Origin: Gottfriedia acidiceleris
Lineage (GTDB): Bacteria > Bacillota > Bacilli > Bacillales > Bacillaceae_G
DNA: 64,000 bases
Direction of reading: 5' to 3'
Assembly: GCF_004138285.1 (NCBI RefSeq)
Contig: NZ_SCFN01000013.1
Coordinates: 1 to 64,000, forward strand
Part shown: one piece after another, positions 35,076-42,892 of the stretch
Layout: every line of letters starts with the position of its first letter
Numbering within the stretch: position 1 is the stretch's first letter
Notes under the pieces: model-generated
What the model was told of the DNA's origin: nothing
Seen by the model: only the letters and a program-made list of their open reading frames with translations
Databases searched by the model: none
Position numbers and translations under genes: made by a program

Positions 35076-35173
35076 AGAAAGATCTACAAGTACTTAAAAT
35101 ATGAGTTGAAAATAATAGTTTTAAATATTTGGCTATTAAATTAGTAATCTTCAATTTCGAAGGAGGAGTTTTA

Positions 35174-36172
35174 ATGTCAATCATTTTAAATGAAAAAATT
35201 CAAGGGCGATCTGCATGGAAAGGTATTGATCTTGCTAAAGATGAATCATGGATATATTTTTTAACCGACACAACAATTGCTGTACTTGAGAAGGCTGTAT
35301 TATGTGTTCAACAAAGGGGGTTAAAAGCACCTGATTTTAAAAAAGAAGATTTTCCAATTCCTGATCTAGCTGACGAAATTAAGTACTTTGTTGACGAATT
35401 AGAGAATGGAAGAGGTTTTCTCTTAATCCGTGGATTGCCAATGGAGCGTTATTCCGATGAAGAAGCAAGTATCATTTACTGGGGGCTTGGACTCCATTTA
35501 GGACTGCCAATCATCCAAAGTAAAAATGGCGAACTCCTAGGTCATATTAAAAATGTAGGCAAGGACTTTAACGATAATTCAAAAGTACGTGGTTACCAAA
35601 CGAATGTACATCTTGATTATCATACAGATCTTGCTGATGTGGTTGGATTACTATGTCTTCGTAAAGCAAAATCTGGTGGTTTAAGTAGTATTGCAAGTGC
35701 GATGTCTATTTATAATGAAATTCTGGAAAAACACCCAGAATATCTTGAAATTCTCTATCGCTCATTTGCCCATGACCTTCGCGGAGAGGAAACGCCAGGT
35801 CAATCACCTGTTGTTCATTCACCAATCTTTAGCTACTTCGATGGTAAATTAAGCTGCAGATATATTCGCCAGTATGTCCAATCAGCACAAACGAAAACTG
35901 GTATCCTTTTGTCGGATGAGGAAATTGAAGCATTTGATTTTATTGATTCCCTTACTCATGATAAAAACTTCCATATCGATATGATGATGGAACCAGGTGA
36001 CATGCAATTCGTTAATAATTATACTGTTTTCCATTCACGTACTCATTTTGAAGATTTCGAGGAAGAGGATAAAAAACGTCATTTATTAAGATTATGGCTG
36101 ATGATGCCAAATGGTCGTAAAATTGCTCCAGGTTTTGAGTTTTATATTGGTGGAGCACCCATAAATAGCTAA
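35174..36172 (+). CDS. TauD/TfdA family Fe(II)/2-oxoglutarate dioxygenase 2
   Basis: 332 residues. The ligands are H150 and D152 in LDYHTDLADVVG and H287 in TVFHSRTHFED; the Arg is in KRHLLRLWL. Clear paralogue of the 32643 protein, with the same N-terminal block (GRSAWKGIDLAKDESWIYFL), so the pair arose by duplication. Differences around the first iron ligand (HTDLAD against HADGSD) suggest related but different substrates. ATG at 35174 follows GAAGGAGGAG; the frame is open from 35129 but that part lacks a site. Confidence 0.88.
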   Translation: MSIILNEKIQGRSAWKGIDLAKDESWIYFLTDTTIAVLEKAVLCVQQRGLKAPDFKKEDFPIPDLADEIKYFVDELENGRGFLLIRGLPMERYSDEEASIIYWGLGLHLGLPIIQSKNGELLGHIKNVGKDFNDNSKVRGYQTNVHLDYHTDLADVVGLLCLRKAKSGGLSSIASAMSIYNEILEKHPEYLEILYRSFAHDLRGEETPGQSPVVHSPIFSYFDGKLSCRYIRQYVQSAQTKTGILLSDEEIEAFDFIDSLTHDKNFHIDMMMEPGDMQFVNNYTVFHSRTHFEDFEEEDKKRHLLRLWLMMPNGRKIAPGFEFYIGGAPINS

Positions 36173-36200
36173 GAACTAGTGGGAATTTAGCTTATTAAGT

Positions 36201-36246
36201 AATTGGTGATTTTATTCAGCGATAACGTGAATAGGATCACCAATTT
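36201..36246 (+). terminator. Hairpin after dioxygenase 2
   Basis: Stem AATTGGTGATTTTATTC / GAATAGGATCACCAATT with mismatches; the following sequence is only moderately T-rich. It may end or weaken the P1 transcript before the esterase gene. Confidence 0.55.
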
Positions 36247-36316
36247 ATCATTTAGATTGACTAATTGTCTGGATAAAAGTAAGTAAAGTAATTAAAACGA
36301 GAGAGGTTGATGTTGT

Positions 36317-37261
36317 TTGGCAAAGTTAGATTCGCAAGCAGAGAAGTTTTTAAATGCATTAAAGCAAATGCCACCTATTCATGAACTAGACCCTAAAACT
36401 GTAAGAGAAATATTATCAAAGTCACCACGTCCTCTTATAAATTTAGAAACACTATCAAAAGTAGAGGACTTTATGATTCCGGTAAGCAATGATGAAGAAA
36501 TTAAATGTCGAGTATACATACCAAAAGGTTCAGGCCCATTTCCAATATTCATATACTACCATGGTGGTGGATGGGTACTCGGAGATATTGAATCAACGGA
36601 CGCAAGCTGTCGCATAATTGCTAATAGAACACAGAGCATCGTTGTATCCGTAAACTATCGCCTTGCACCGGAGTATAAGTTTCCGACAGCAGTGGAAGAT
36701 GCGTATTCAGCTTTGGAATGGGTCTATGAAAATGGCATTCTCTTTAATGGGGATGTCTCTAGATTGACAGTTGGAGGGGATAGTGTAGGGGGAAACCTTG
36801 CGACAGTTGTGACAATGATCGCAAGAGACAGGAAGGGTCCCAGCATTGTTGCACAAGTTTTAATTTATCCTCCAACAAATCTTGAGTTTAATACAGAATC
36901 ACATCAAATGTTTGCAAAAGGATTTGGTTTAGATCGAGAACAGCTAATTTGGTTCCGAAATCATTATTTAAGAAATGAAGAGGATAAGATGAATAGGTAC
37001 GCTTCTCCATTAATAGCAAAAGACTTAAGTGACCTCCCACAAACGTTAATCATTACAGCGGAAAATGACGTACTCCGTGATGAGGGATTGGCTTATGCTA
37101 ATCGGTTGAAAAAATTTGGAGTTCAGGTTGAATATGCTTGTGAATACGGAATGATTCATGGCTATTTTGCACATGTGGCTATTTTTTCTAACAATATTGA
37201 ATCAACGGTTTCTAAGATTGATAAATTTTTACGTACAGTAAATAATACATTAAAGATCTAA
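36317..37261 (+). CDS. Alpha/beta hydrolase, hormone-sensitive-lipase-type esterase
   Basis: 314 residues. The HSL family oxyanion motif HGGGW starts at H82, the nucleophile is S156 in GGDSVGGN, the acid lies in ENDVLRDEG and the His in GMIHGYFAH. No signal peptide, so it acts in the cytoplasm on small ester or lactone substrates. TTG at 36317 follows GAGAGG by ten bases. The gene either uses read-through from P1 or has its own weak promoter; I found no copy of the regulon palindrome just upstream. Confidence 0.88.
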   Translation: MAKLDSQAEKFLNALKQMPPIHELDPKTVREILSKSPRPLINLETLSKVEDFMIPVSNDEEIKCRVYIPKGSGPFPIFIYYHGGGWVLGDIESTDASCRIIANRTQSIVVSVNYRLAPEYKFPTAVEDAYSALEWVYENGILFNGDVSRLTVGGDSVGGNLATVVTMIARDRKGPSIVAQVLIYPPTNLEFNTESHQMFAKGFGLDREQLIWFRNHYLRNEEDKMNRYASPLIAKDLSDLPQTLIITAENDVLRDEGLAYANRLKKFGVQVEYACEYGMIHGYFAHVAIFSNNIESTVSKIDKFLRTVNNTLKI

Positions 37262-37264
37262 AAT

Positions 37265-37304
37265 GAAAAGAGCCTCATTAAATTATGAATGAGGCTCTTT
37301 TTCT
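37265..37304. terminator. Bidirectional terminator
   Basis: 14-bp stem AAAGAGCCTCATT / AATGAGGCTCTTT with T-runs, between the esterase gene and the converging SDR gene. Confidence 0.9.
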
Positions 37305-37358
37305 TTGATGATTAACTTATAAACTATGAAACCGTTAAAAGTATTTCAACCTAGTATA

Positions 37359-38132
37359 TTAGAAATAAACGGTATTTCCAATGCCGCCAGTTACAGGAAC
37401 TACTTCTCCAGTAATCGATGCTGATAATGGAGATGCTAGGAAGGTGACAACATAAGCAATCTCCTCTGGGGTAATCAAGCGACCGAGAGAATTTAGTGAT
37501 TTTACTTGTTGAATTGCTTCCTCATTAGTCACTTTATCTCTAAACGTTTCGGTATCAACAATTCCAGGATATATTGCATTGACGTTAATTCCATGCTTCC
37601 CTAATTCCATTGATGCAGATTTTGTTAAATGGACGACAGATGCATTACGTGGCCCAGAGCTAAAGTAATTGCCGCCAATCCTAGCAGCTAGTCCACTGAT
37701 ATTAATAATTCGTCCCCACTTGTTTTCAATCATATATGGCGCAACGGCTCTAATACTACGAAAATACCCCATATATTTTTCTTCAAAATCCTTTATAATA
37801 AGTTCTTCTTTAATACTATTAAAGTCTTCTGGCTCATGTCCTCCAACACGGGCTCCACTGTTAATTAATATATCTATGCTACCCATTACTTCCGCTGATT
37901 TTTCTACTAAATTTAAGATTGAATCTGGATCGGTAGTATCTGCCACGATTGGATAGATATTTCGATTAGTTTCTTGTGCCAGTTCCTCTGCGGCAAGTCT
38001 TAATGTGGATTCATTTCTTGAACAAATCGTACAATCTACACCTTCAAGTGCTAGTTGGCGTGCAACAGCTTTACCAATACCACGGCTACCCCCTACAATC
38101 AGTGCCTTTTTTCCCGATAACTTTAAGTCCAT
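37359..38132 (-). CDS. SDR family oxidoreductase with altered active site
   Basis: 257 residues. Rossmann NAD(P) site GGSRGIGKAVA and the NSGA and Ser (NISGLA) positions of classical SDRs are present. The catalytic YxxxK is not: where Tyr and Lys should stand the sequence reads FSSGPRNASVVHLTKS, so Tyr is Ser and Lys is Asn. A subgroup of SDRs with this kind of substitution exists, and some use other residues or a different reaction. Transcribed from promoter P4 on the minus strand, divergent from P6. AGGCTGAAC stands before ATG at 38132. Confidence 0.85.
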   Translation of the reverse strand: MDLKLSGKKALIVGGSRGIGKAVARQLALEGVDCTICSRNESTLRLAAEELAQETNRNIYPIVADTTDPDSILNLVEKSAEVMGSIDILINSGARVGGHEPEDFNSIKEELIIKDFEEKYMGYFRSIRAVAPYMIENKWGRIINISGLAARIGGNYFSSGPRNASVVHLTKSASMELGKHGINVNAIYPGIVDTETFRDKVTNEEAIQQVKSLNSLGRLITPEEIAYVVTFLASPLSASITGEVVPVTGGIGNTVYF

Positions 38133-38206
38133 TGTTCAGCCTCCAGTTCGATTCTATAGTACTACAAAAAAATTGAATGATTTAGTATTTAGTCATTTCT
38201 ATCTTA

Positions 38207-38252
38207 ATTCTACCTATAAATAATATTTATATAAAATTAAAGATTTTAATTT
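38207..38252 (-). promoter_or_regulatory. Regulon promoter P4 (SDR gene at 37359, minus strand)
   Basis: Perfect palindrome at 38234-38252; on the minus strand it reads AAATTAAA-ATC-TTTAATTT. The -10 on that strand, TAGAAT, begins at 38212, 31 bases from the centre at 38243. Confidence 0.75.
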
Positions 38253-38338
38253 GTAATTTAATTGTGCTAATATAATGTGGTGTTAAAATTTCCCATGTAC
38301 AATGGTGTATATTTCATATATTAGTAGTATTTACATGA
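38253..38338. other. Spacer between divergent promoters P4 and P6
   Basis: 86 bases between the two palindromes, A+T-rich, no reading frame. The two palindrome centres are 105 bases apart, about ten helical turns, so two bound regulator tetramers would face the same side. Confidence 0.4.
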
Positions 38339-38384
38339 AAGTTAAAATGTTTAATTTTATTTAACTGAAAATTATGAATATAAT
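38339..38384 (+). promoter_or_regulatory. Regulon promoter P6 (second MFS carrier gene)
   Basis: AAGTTAAA-ATG-TTTAATTT at 38339-38357 (one mismatch), centre at 38348. The -10 TATAAT begins at 38379, 31 bases later. A leader of more than 200 bases follows, with a cre at 38489. Confidence 0.78.
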
Positions 38385-38488
38385 AAATATAAAGAATATT
38401 GATATGTAATTAAAGTTATGAAATGAATCTATGTAAATAAAGGGGGGAAGGGCATTTTTTAATTTGATAGAGAAGGTTATAGAGTAAT

Positions 38489-38504
38489 TTGTAAGCGCTT
38501 TACC
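38489..38504 (+). promoter_or_regulatory. cre site (CcpA) in the leader of the second MFS gene
   Basis: TTGTAAGCGCTTTACC matches the cre consensus over WTGNAARCGNWWW and is nearly palindromic. It lies about 100 bases downstream of the P6 start, so CcpA would act as a road-block. Confidence 0.7.
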
Positions 38505-38604
38505 AAAGCGTAAAAATTGTTAATTTGTTATAAACGTTTTAGTTAGAAAACAGGTTGCTTTTTAGAGATGTTCAATAATTAGAAGGAAAGAAAGGGAGAT
38601 TTTT

Positions 38605-39894
38605 TTGAACACACCAAAATATTCTTGGATTATTTTATTAATTCTAGTTGCTTCTGGCATGGTCAATCAAGTTGATAAAATCATCATAGGTTTAGTTTCG
38701 GTTCCGTTAATGAAAGAATTACATTTAAGTCCATCACAATGGGGGTTAGTTGGAAGCTCGTTTTTTTGGTTCTTTACGATCTCTTCTTTCATTCTTGGTG
38801 GCATGGCTGATTCTAAAAACACAAAAAAGATGTTTACTTGGATTATGTTAATATGGTTAATCGTTCAATTTACAACACCTTTTGTATCTAGTTTATCTCT
38901 ACTAATATTTTCTAGAATGCTATTGGGAGCAGGGGAAGGACCAGCTATTTCTATTTCAACTTCAATAATTGGAAAATGGTTTCCTAAACATAGACATGGT
39001 ATTGGTTTTGGGGCAGTGCTTTTTGGAGCTACAATTGGACCTGCAATTGCTTCTCCGCTATTAATCTCACTAATTAATCAATATAGTTGGAGAGCCGCTT
39101 TTGTAGCAATGGGAGCAGTCGGATGTATTGTTCTACTTTTATGGATGATTTTTGGAAAAGAGAGCCCAAAAGATATAGGGATCTCTACATATGAGCAAGA
39201 GGATAAAAACACAGTGATCCCAAATAAGGTTTCATGGAAGCAGTTTCTTCCACATATTTTTTCGAAGAATTTTATTTTCACCGCTATTTGCGCAGGCTGT
39301 GCATATTGGTTATTGTCTGTCCAAGCGGTTTGGTTTCCAGCATACTTTTCGAAAGTTCAACATTTTGATGGTAAAACATTAAAAATGGCAGTGTCTTTAC
39401 CTTTTCTCTTTGCAGCTATATGCCAAATTGCATTTGCCCTAATTTCAGACCGCATTTACCGAAAAACTCAGGATATTCGTAAAGCAAGAATAAATCTTGC
39501 AGGAACTTCAATGATGTTATCCGCTATTTGTTTATATATTGGAAGTGTCGCAAATTCAAGTGCAATTTCCATCTTGTTCTTCATCCTTGCACCGGGTTTT
39601 GCAATTGTCATTCTTTCTCTAGCGCCAGCAATGTTAATGGAGTTCTTTTCACCTAAAAACATTGGAAAAGCTCAAGGGACATATGTTGCTATATCAAGTT
39701 CAACGAGTATTATTGCTCCTGTTATATTTGGTAATTTTATTGAAAATGCAGGAAGTGAGTCAATAGGATATGGTTACGGATTTTTGGTGACGTCTTTAGT
39801 CATGTTTGTTTTCGGATTAATTTTTTGGATCGCCGTGCGTCCTGCTAAGCAACCAAGCACTACGATCAAGGTAGAGGAACAAGTCATTATATAA
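38605..39894 (+). CDS. MFS transporter 2 of the catabolic cluster
   Basis: 429 residues, 12 helices, paralogue of the carrier at 33786. Shared blocks include NQVDKIIIGLVSVPLMKELH, GSSFFWFFT and GKWFPKHRHGIGFGAVL. It is likely to import the same or a related organic anion, under P6 and CcpA. TTG at 38605 follows AAAGGGAGA at a good distance. A small cysteine-rich gene follows 29 bases after the stop and probably shares the transcript. Confidence 0.88.
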   Translation: MNTPKYSWIILLILVASGMVNQVDKIIIGLVSVPLMKELHLSPSQWGLVGSSFFWFFTISSFILGGMADSKNTKKMFTWIMLIWLIVQFTTPFVSSLSLLIFSRMLLGAGEGPAISISTSIIGKWFPKHRHGIGFGAVLFGATIGPAIASPLLISLINQYSWRAAFVAMGAVGCIVLLLWMIFGKESPKDIGISTYEQEDKNTVIPNKVSWKQFLPHIFSKNFIFTAICAGCAYWLLSVQAVWFPAYFSKVQHFDGKTLKMAVSLPFLFAAICQIAFALISDRIYRKTQDIRKARINLAGTSMMLSAICLYIGSVANSSAISILFFILAPGFAIVILSLAPAMLMEFFSPKNIGKAQGTYVAISSSTSIIAPVIFGNFIENAGSESIGYGYGFLVTSLVMFVFGLIFWIAVRPAKQPSTTIKVEEQVII

Positions 39895-39923
39895 AAGTAT
39901 GAAGTAATCGAGGAGGAAAGATA

Positions 39924-40112
39924 ATGTGTAAAAATAGAAAAGTTTTAGATGGAATTGATTGTTGTGTAGAATGTCATGAAGAATTATCTATTATGGAGAG
40001 AAATCGTAGTAACTGCTGGAGTTGCCAGGATAAAATAACTGAAACTTATGCTGATGACCACATCAATATAGAAACAGAGGTCAAAACTGAGCAAAATACT
40101 AGTTCGAGATAA
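39924..40112 (+). CDS. 62-residue cysteine-rich protein, possible zinc-binding
   Basis: I do not recognise this family. Cysteines at 2, 13, 14, 17, 31 and 34 form CC-x2-C and C-x2-C knuckles like a small zinc ribbon, and the last 25 residues are acidic and polar. A very good GAGGAGGAAAG site stands before ATG at 39924. The gene lies behind the second carrier gene and before a terminator, so it is a member of the P6 operon. It could be a regulator or chaperone of the pathway, but this is open. Confidence 0.72.
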   Translation: MCKNRKVLDGIDCCVECHEELSIMERNRSNCWSCQDKITETYADDHINIETEVKTEQNTSSR

Positions 40113-40130
40113 AAATAGATTCGAATAAAA

Positions 40131-40177
40131 GGAGAAGCTCCCGCGTCCACTTTGAACGCAGTTGCTTCTCTTTTTTT
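40131..40177. terminator. Bidirectional terminator
   Basis: Outer stem GAGAAGC / GCTTCTC with an inner GCGT / ACGC, followed by seven T. It overlaps the last bases of the converging LysR gene. Confidence 0.82.
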
Positions 40178-41081
40178 AACTTTTAATAATTTCCGATTTT
40201 AGAAAATGAATATATTTGTTTGCATATGTAGATAAATGTTTATCCTCTGATCGAACTAATCCTAAAGAAATGTTAACAGTACTATGGTTCACTAAATCGA
40301 TTGGAATAATATCACCATTAATGACGGATGGATAATTTTGCATGACAAAATCAGGAGCAAATGTAATTGCCAAATTTTCATTGACGGCTTGGAGAAGTCC
40401 AGCCATATTATTTGTTGTAAAAAGAATTTTCAAAGGTTTATATTTTTTAAAAAAATCTTGGATAAAATATTGCATTAATTCTCCCTTATATATGACGAGG
40501 GTTTGATTGAAAATGTCTTCTGGGGTTACAGAACCAAGAATGGCTAAAGGAGAATGCTTTGAAACGTATACCTTTTGCTTCCCATCAAGGAGTGCTTCAA
40601 AAGCGATCCCTTCCATATTTACCCCTAAATCACTTGAATAGGTAATTAGCCCAAAATCAGTCTTATGCTGTCTAACATCATCAATCACTGATGTACCACT
40701 TTTTTCAGTAACCTCAAGATTTACATGAGGATAATCATGACTAAATGAAGAGATTGCTTTAACGAGAAATGTCATTAAGCCAGGTAAAGAAGATATGTTA
40801 AGCTCACCCACCTCGGTGGAGTTAAATAGGTTAGCTGCCTCTTTTATTTCTTCAAGTTTTTTTTGAACTTCATAAGCAAGTTTTAAAATGACTCTGCCTT
40901 CATCAGTTGGGACAGCACCATGTCCCCGTGAACGTTTAAATACCTTAATTTCTAGCTCTTTTTCTAAGTTAGTTATAGACTGGCTAATTGTTGATTGAGT
41001 CACGTGTAGATTTTGTGCAGCTACTGACAAGGAACTGTATTTTGCGACTTCAACAATATAAATAAATTGTTCAATATTCAT
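40176..41081 (-). CDS. LysR family regulator, probable activator of the catabolic regulon
   Basis: 301 residues. N-terminal winged HTH (residues 1-60, SVAAQNLHVTQSTISQSITNLE), linker helix and a two-lobed effector domain (about 90-295). The only intact regulator gene inside the cluster, it lies amid the six promoters with the shared palindrome and is divergent from P2. The A+T-rich interrupted palindrome with a central T-N11-A pattern is the kind LysR proteins bind. That it controls the regulon is inference. AAGGGGAC stands before ATG at 41081. Confidence 0.9.
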   Translation of the reverse strand: MNIEQFIYIVEVAKYSSLSVAAQNLHVTQSTISQSITNLEKELEIKVFKRSRGHGAVPTDEGRVILKLAYEVQKKLEEIKEAANLFNSTEVGELNISSLPGLMTFLVKAISSFSHDYPHVNLEVTEKSGTSVIDDVRQHKTDFGLITYSSDLGVNMEGIAFEALLDGKQKVYVSKHSPLAILGSVTPEDIFNQTLVIYKGELMQYFIQDFFKKYKPLKILFTTNNMAGLLQAVNENLAITFAPDFVMQNYPSVINGDIIPIDLVNHSTVNISLGLVRSEDKHLSTYANKYIHFLKSEIIKS

Positions 41082-41121
41082 GGTTGTCCCCTTTTTTTGA
41101 ATATTAGTGATACTAACTTAC

Positions 41122-41167
41122 ATATTAAAATCTTTAATTTTTTTTCATTATAATTTATATGTATAAT
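41122..41167 (+). promoter_or_regulatory. Regulon promoter P2 (SDR gene at 41225)
   Basis: ATATTAAA-ATC-TTTAATTT at 41122-41140 (one mismatch in the left arm), centre at 41131. The -10 TATAAT begins at 41162, 31 bases later. It lies in the gap between the LysR gene and this SDR gene. Confidence 0.78.
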
Positions 41168-41224
41168 CAATATCAATAAGATTTTTAAAAATTAGAATAT
41201 TCTAAATTCAGGAGGAAGAGTAGA

Positions 41225-42013
41225 ATGTCATTAGCACAATTGTTTGATTTAACAGGAAAGACAGCGATCGTTACAGGAGGCGGAAGTGGACTAGGACGTG
41301 TAATGGCAATAGCTTTAGCAGAAGCGGGAGCAAATGTAGTAGTTTGTTCTAGGCGTTTAGAAGTTTGTGAAGAAGTCGTGAAAGAAATAGAAGCATTAGG
41401 CAGACGAGCTTTAGCTATATCATTAGATGTAACTAGTCCCAAATCAATTGAAAAGGGATTGGAACAAGCTATTTCCCAATTTGGAAGCATCGAAATTTTA
41501 GTAAATAGTAGTGGAACTGTTTTTGAAACGCCAGCAATAGAAATGCCTTTAGAACAATGGCAATCTATGCTTGATACGAATGTGACAGGAACTTTTTTAA
41601 TGTGTCAGGCAGTCGGGAAACATATGATTAATAACGAATATGGAAAAATCATCAATATTTCTTCTAGTATAGGCTTTAAAGGTGTTGACCCTGAAGCTGT
41701 AGATTCTGTTGGATATACAACAAGTAAGGGAGCTGTTATGACTTTAACAAAGGACTTAGCAGTTAAGTGGGGGCGCCACGGCGTTAATGTAAACTCAATT
41801 GCTCCAGGAGTTTTCACTACAGGAATGAATAACCCAGAAATACCTGGAACACTTGTACATAAAGCAGGTCCATTCATTGCTACTCAAGTTCCACTTAGAA
41901 GATTAGGTAGTGATCATGATTTGGTAGGTGCAACCCTTTACTTTGCTTCAGCAGCATCTGACTATTGTACAGGACAAATATTAGTTCTTGATGGTGGTCT
42001 TGGTGCTAAGTAA
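41225..42013 (+). CDS. SDR family oxidoreductase (classical)
   Basis: 262 residues. NAD(P) site TGGGSGLGRVMA, NSSGT, catalytic Ser in NISSSIG and the active Tyr and Lys in YTTSKGAVMTLTKD. C-terminal ILVLDGGLGAK is typical of classical SDRs with an alcohol or ketone substrate. Transcribed from P2. A perfect AGGAGG site precedes ATG at 41225. No terminator follows clearly; the next gene has its own promoter P5. Confidence 0.9.
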   Translation: MSLAQLFDLTGKTAIVTGGGSGLGRVMAIALAEAGANVVVCSRRLEVCEEVVKEIEALGRRALAISLDVTSPKSIEKGLEQAISQFGSIEILVNSSGTVFETPAIEMPLEQWQSMLDTNVTGTFLMCQAVGKHMINNEYGKIINISSSIGFKGVDPEAVDSVGYTTSKGAVMTLTKDLAVKWGRHGVNVNSIAPGVFTTGMNNPEIPGTLVHKAGPFIATQVPLRRLGSDHDLVGATLYFASAASDYCTGQILVLDGGLGAK

Positions 42014-42060
42014 ATTTCTTCAAAGTAACTTAGCAATGTAGATTAGCCAAACTTATAAAC

Positions 42061-42106
42061 AAGTTAAAAATACTAATTTTACTTTACAGAAAATTATAAA
42101 TATACT
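42061..42106 (+). promoter_or_regulatory. Regulon promoter P5 (cupin gene)
   Basis: AAGTTAAA-AAT-ACTAATTT at 42061-42079, a weaker copy (three mismatches in the 16 arm bases), centre at 42070. The -10 TATACT begins at 42101, again 31 bases from the centre. Confidence 0.65.
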
Positions 42107-42204
42107 GATAATAACGAATTCGAAATAGTTTTTAGTTGGCTTACCACTGTAAGGAACTACTCTAGACGAATTTAAAAAAACATAAGTTGGAAGAGGGGAT
42201 TTAA

Positions 42205-42681
42205 GTGAGTAATGTAAAGGATGTTAAAGAAGTAGTAGTACATCATGCTGGAAATATTAATGTAGAAGAATTGCCTTGGATTCCTTATTTTGGAGATTCA
42301 AAGTTTAAATTACTTAAAGCAAACCCTGTAACAGGGCAAACTCTTACATTATTATATGTACCTGCGAAAATGCAGCTTCCTGCACATTTCCATCCTGGAA
42401 CAGTTATTGTATATACTGTTCAAGGTACTTGGAGATATCTAGAAGAGTCTTGGATTTCTAAACCAGGTGACGTTGTTTATGAGCCTGCTGGATCGAAACA
42501 TACACCTACAGCTGTTGGTGACGAAGATGTTATTACCTTTAATATTGTAGAAGGAACATTGGATTACATCGGTGAGAATGGCGAAATTCTTGCTAGAGAT
42601 AATTGGGAAACATTCCTAAATAGATACTATGAATATTGTGCAGCTGAAGGTATCGAACCTGTTGATGTGACTAAATTTTAA
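42205..42681 (+). CDS. Cupin dioxygenase, 2,4'-dihydroxyacetophenone-dioxygenase-like
   Basis: 158-residue single cupin. Metal ligands are in motif 1, LPAHFHPGTVIVYTVQG, and motif 2, KPGDVVYEPAGSKHTPTA. The pattern fits the family of 2,4'-dihydroxyacetophenone dioxygenase, which breaks a C-C bond beside a ketone with oxygen; the family also covers other cupins, so the reaction is a proposal. GTG at 42205 follows GAGGGGAT. Single gene between P5 and a terminator. Confidence 0.82.
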   Translation: MSNVKDVKEVVVHHAGNINVEELPWIPYFGDSKFKLLKANPVTGQTLTLLYVPAKMQLPAHFHPGTVIVYTVQGTWRYLEESWISKPGDVVYEPAGSKHTPTAVGDEDVITFNIVEGTLDYIGENGEILARDNWETFLNRYYEYCAAEGIEPVDVTKF

Positions 42682-42689
42682 AAAATAGT

Positions 42690-42738
42690 GAAAAGAGAAT
42701 CTGAAAACGTCCAGTGACGAAAAGGATTCTCTTTTCTT
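42690..42738 (+). terminator. Terminator of the cupin gene
   Basis: 12-bp stem GAAAAGAGAATC / GATTCTCTTTTC with a 23-base loop, T-rich tail. Confidence 0.75.
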
Positions 42739-42785
42739 ATGAATAAAAATCTTAAGATTTTTATATATAAGCAAGACTTACTTGT

Positions 42786-42831
42786 AAATTAAATTCTTTA
42801 ATTTTATTTAACTATTACTTATGAGTATAAT
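42786..42831 (+). promoter_or_regulatory. Regulon promoter P3 (SDR-thiolase operon)
   Basis: Perfect arms AAATTAAA-TTC-TTTAATTT at 42786-42804, centre at 42795. The -10 TATAAT begins at 42826, 31 bases later; TTATTT is where the -35 would be. GACTTAC precedes the palindrome. Confidence 0.8.
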
Positions 42832-42892
42832 TAGTTACAAATTAATATTTTTAAAATTTAGAATATTTAAATACGAGGAGGCTTATCTAAAT

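Noticed and set aside
35110-35165. Seventh regulon box before the second dioxygenase gene (AAATTAGTAATCTTCAATTT)
   Set aside because: The arms match poorly and no -10 lies 31 bases from its centre; it is part of an operon already served by P1.
40176-41122. Symmetric use of the P2 palindrome as promoter for the LysR gene
   Set aside because: On the minus strand the bases 31 positions from the centre read TCAAAA, not a -10 hexamer.
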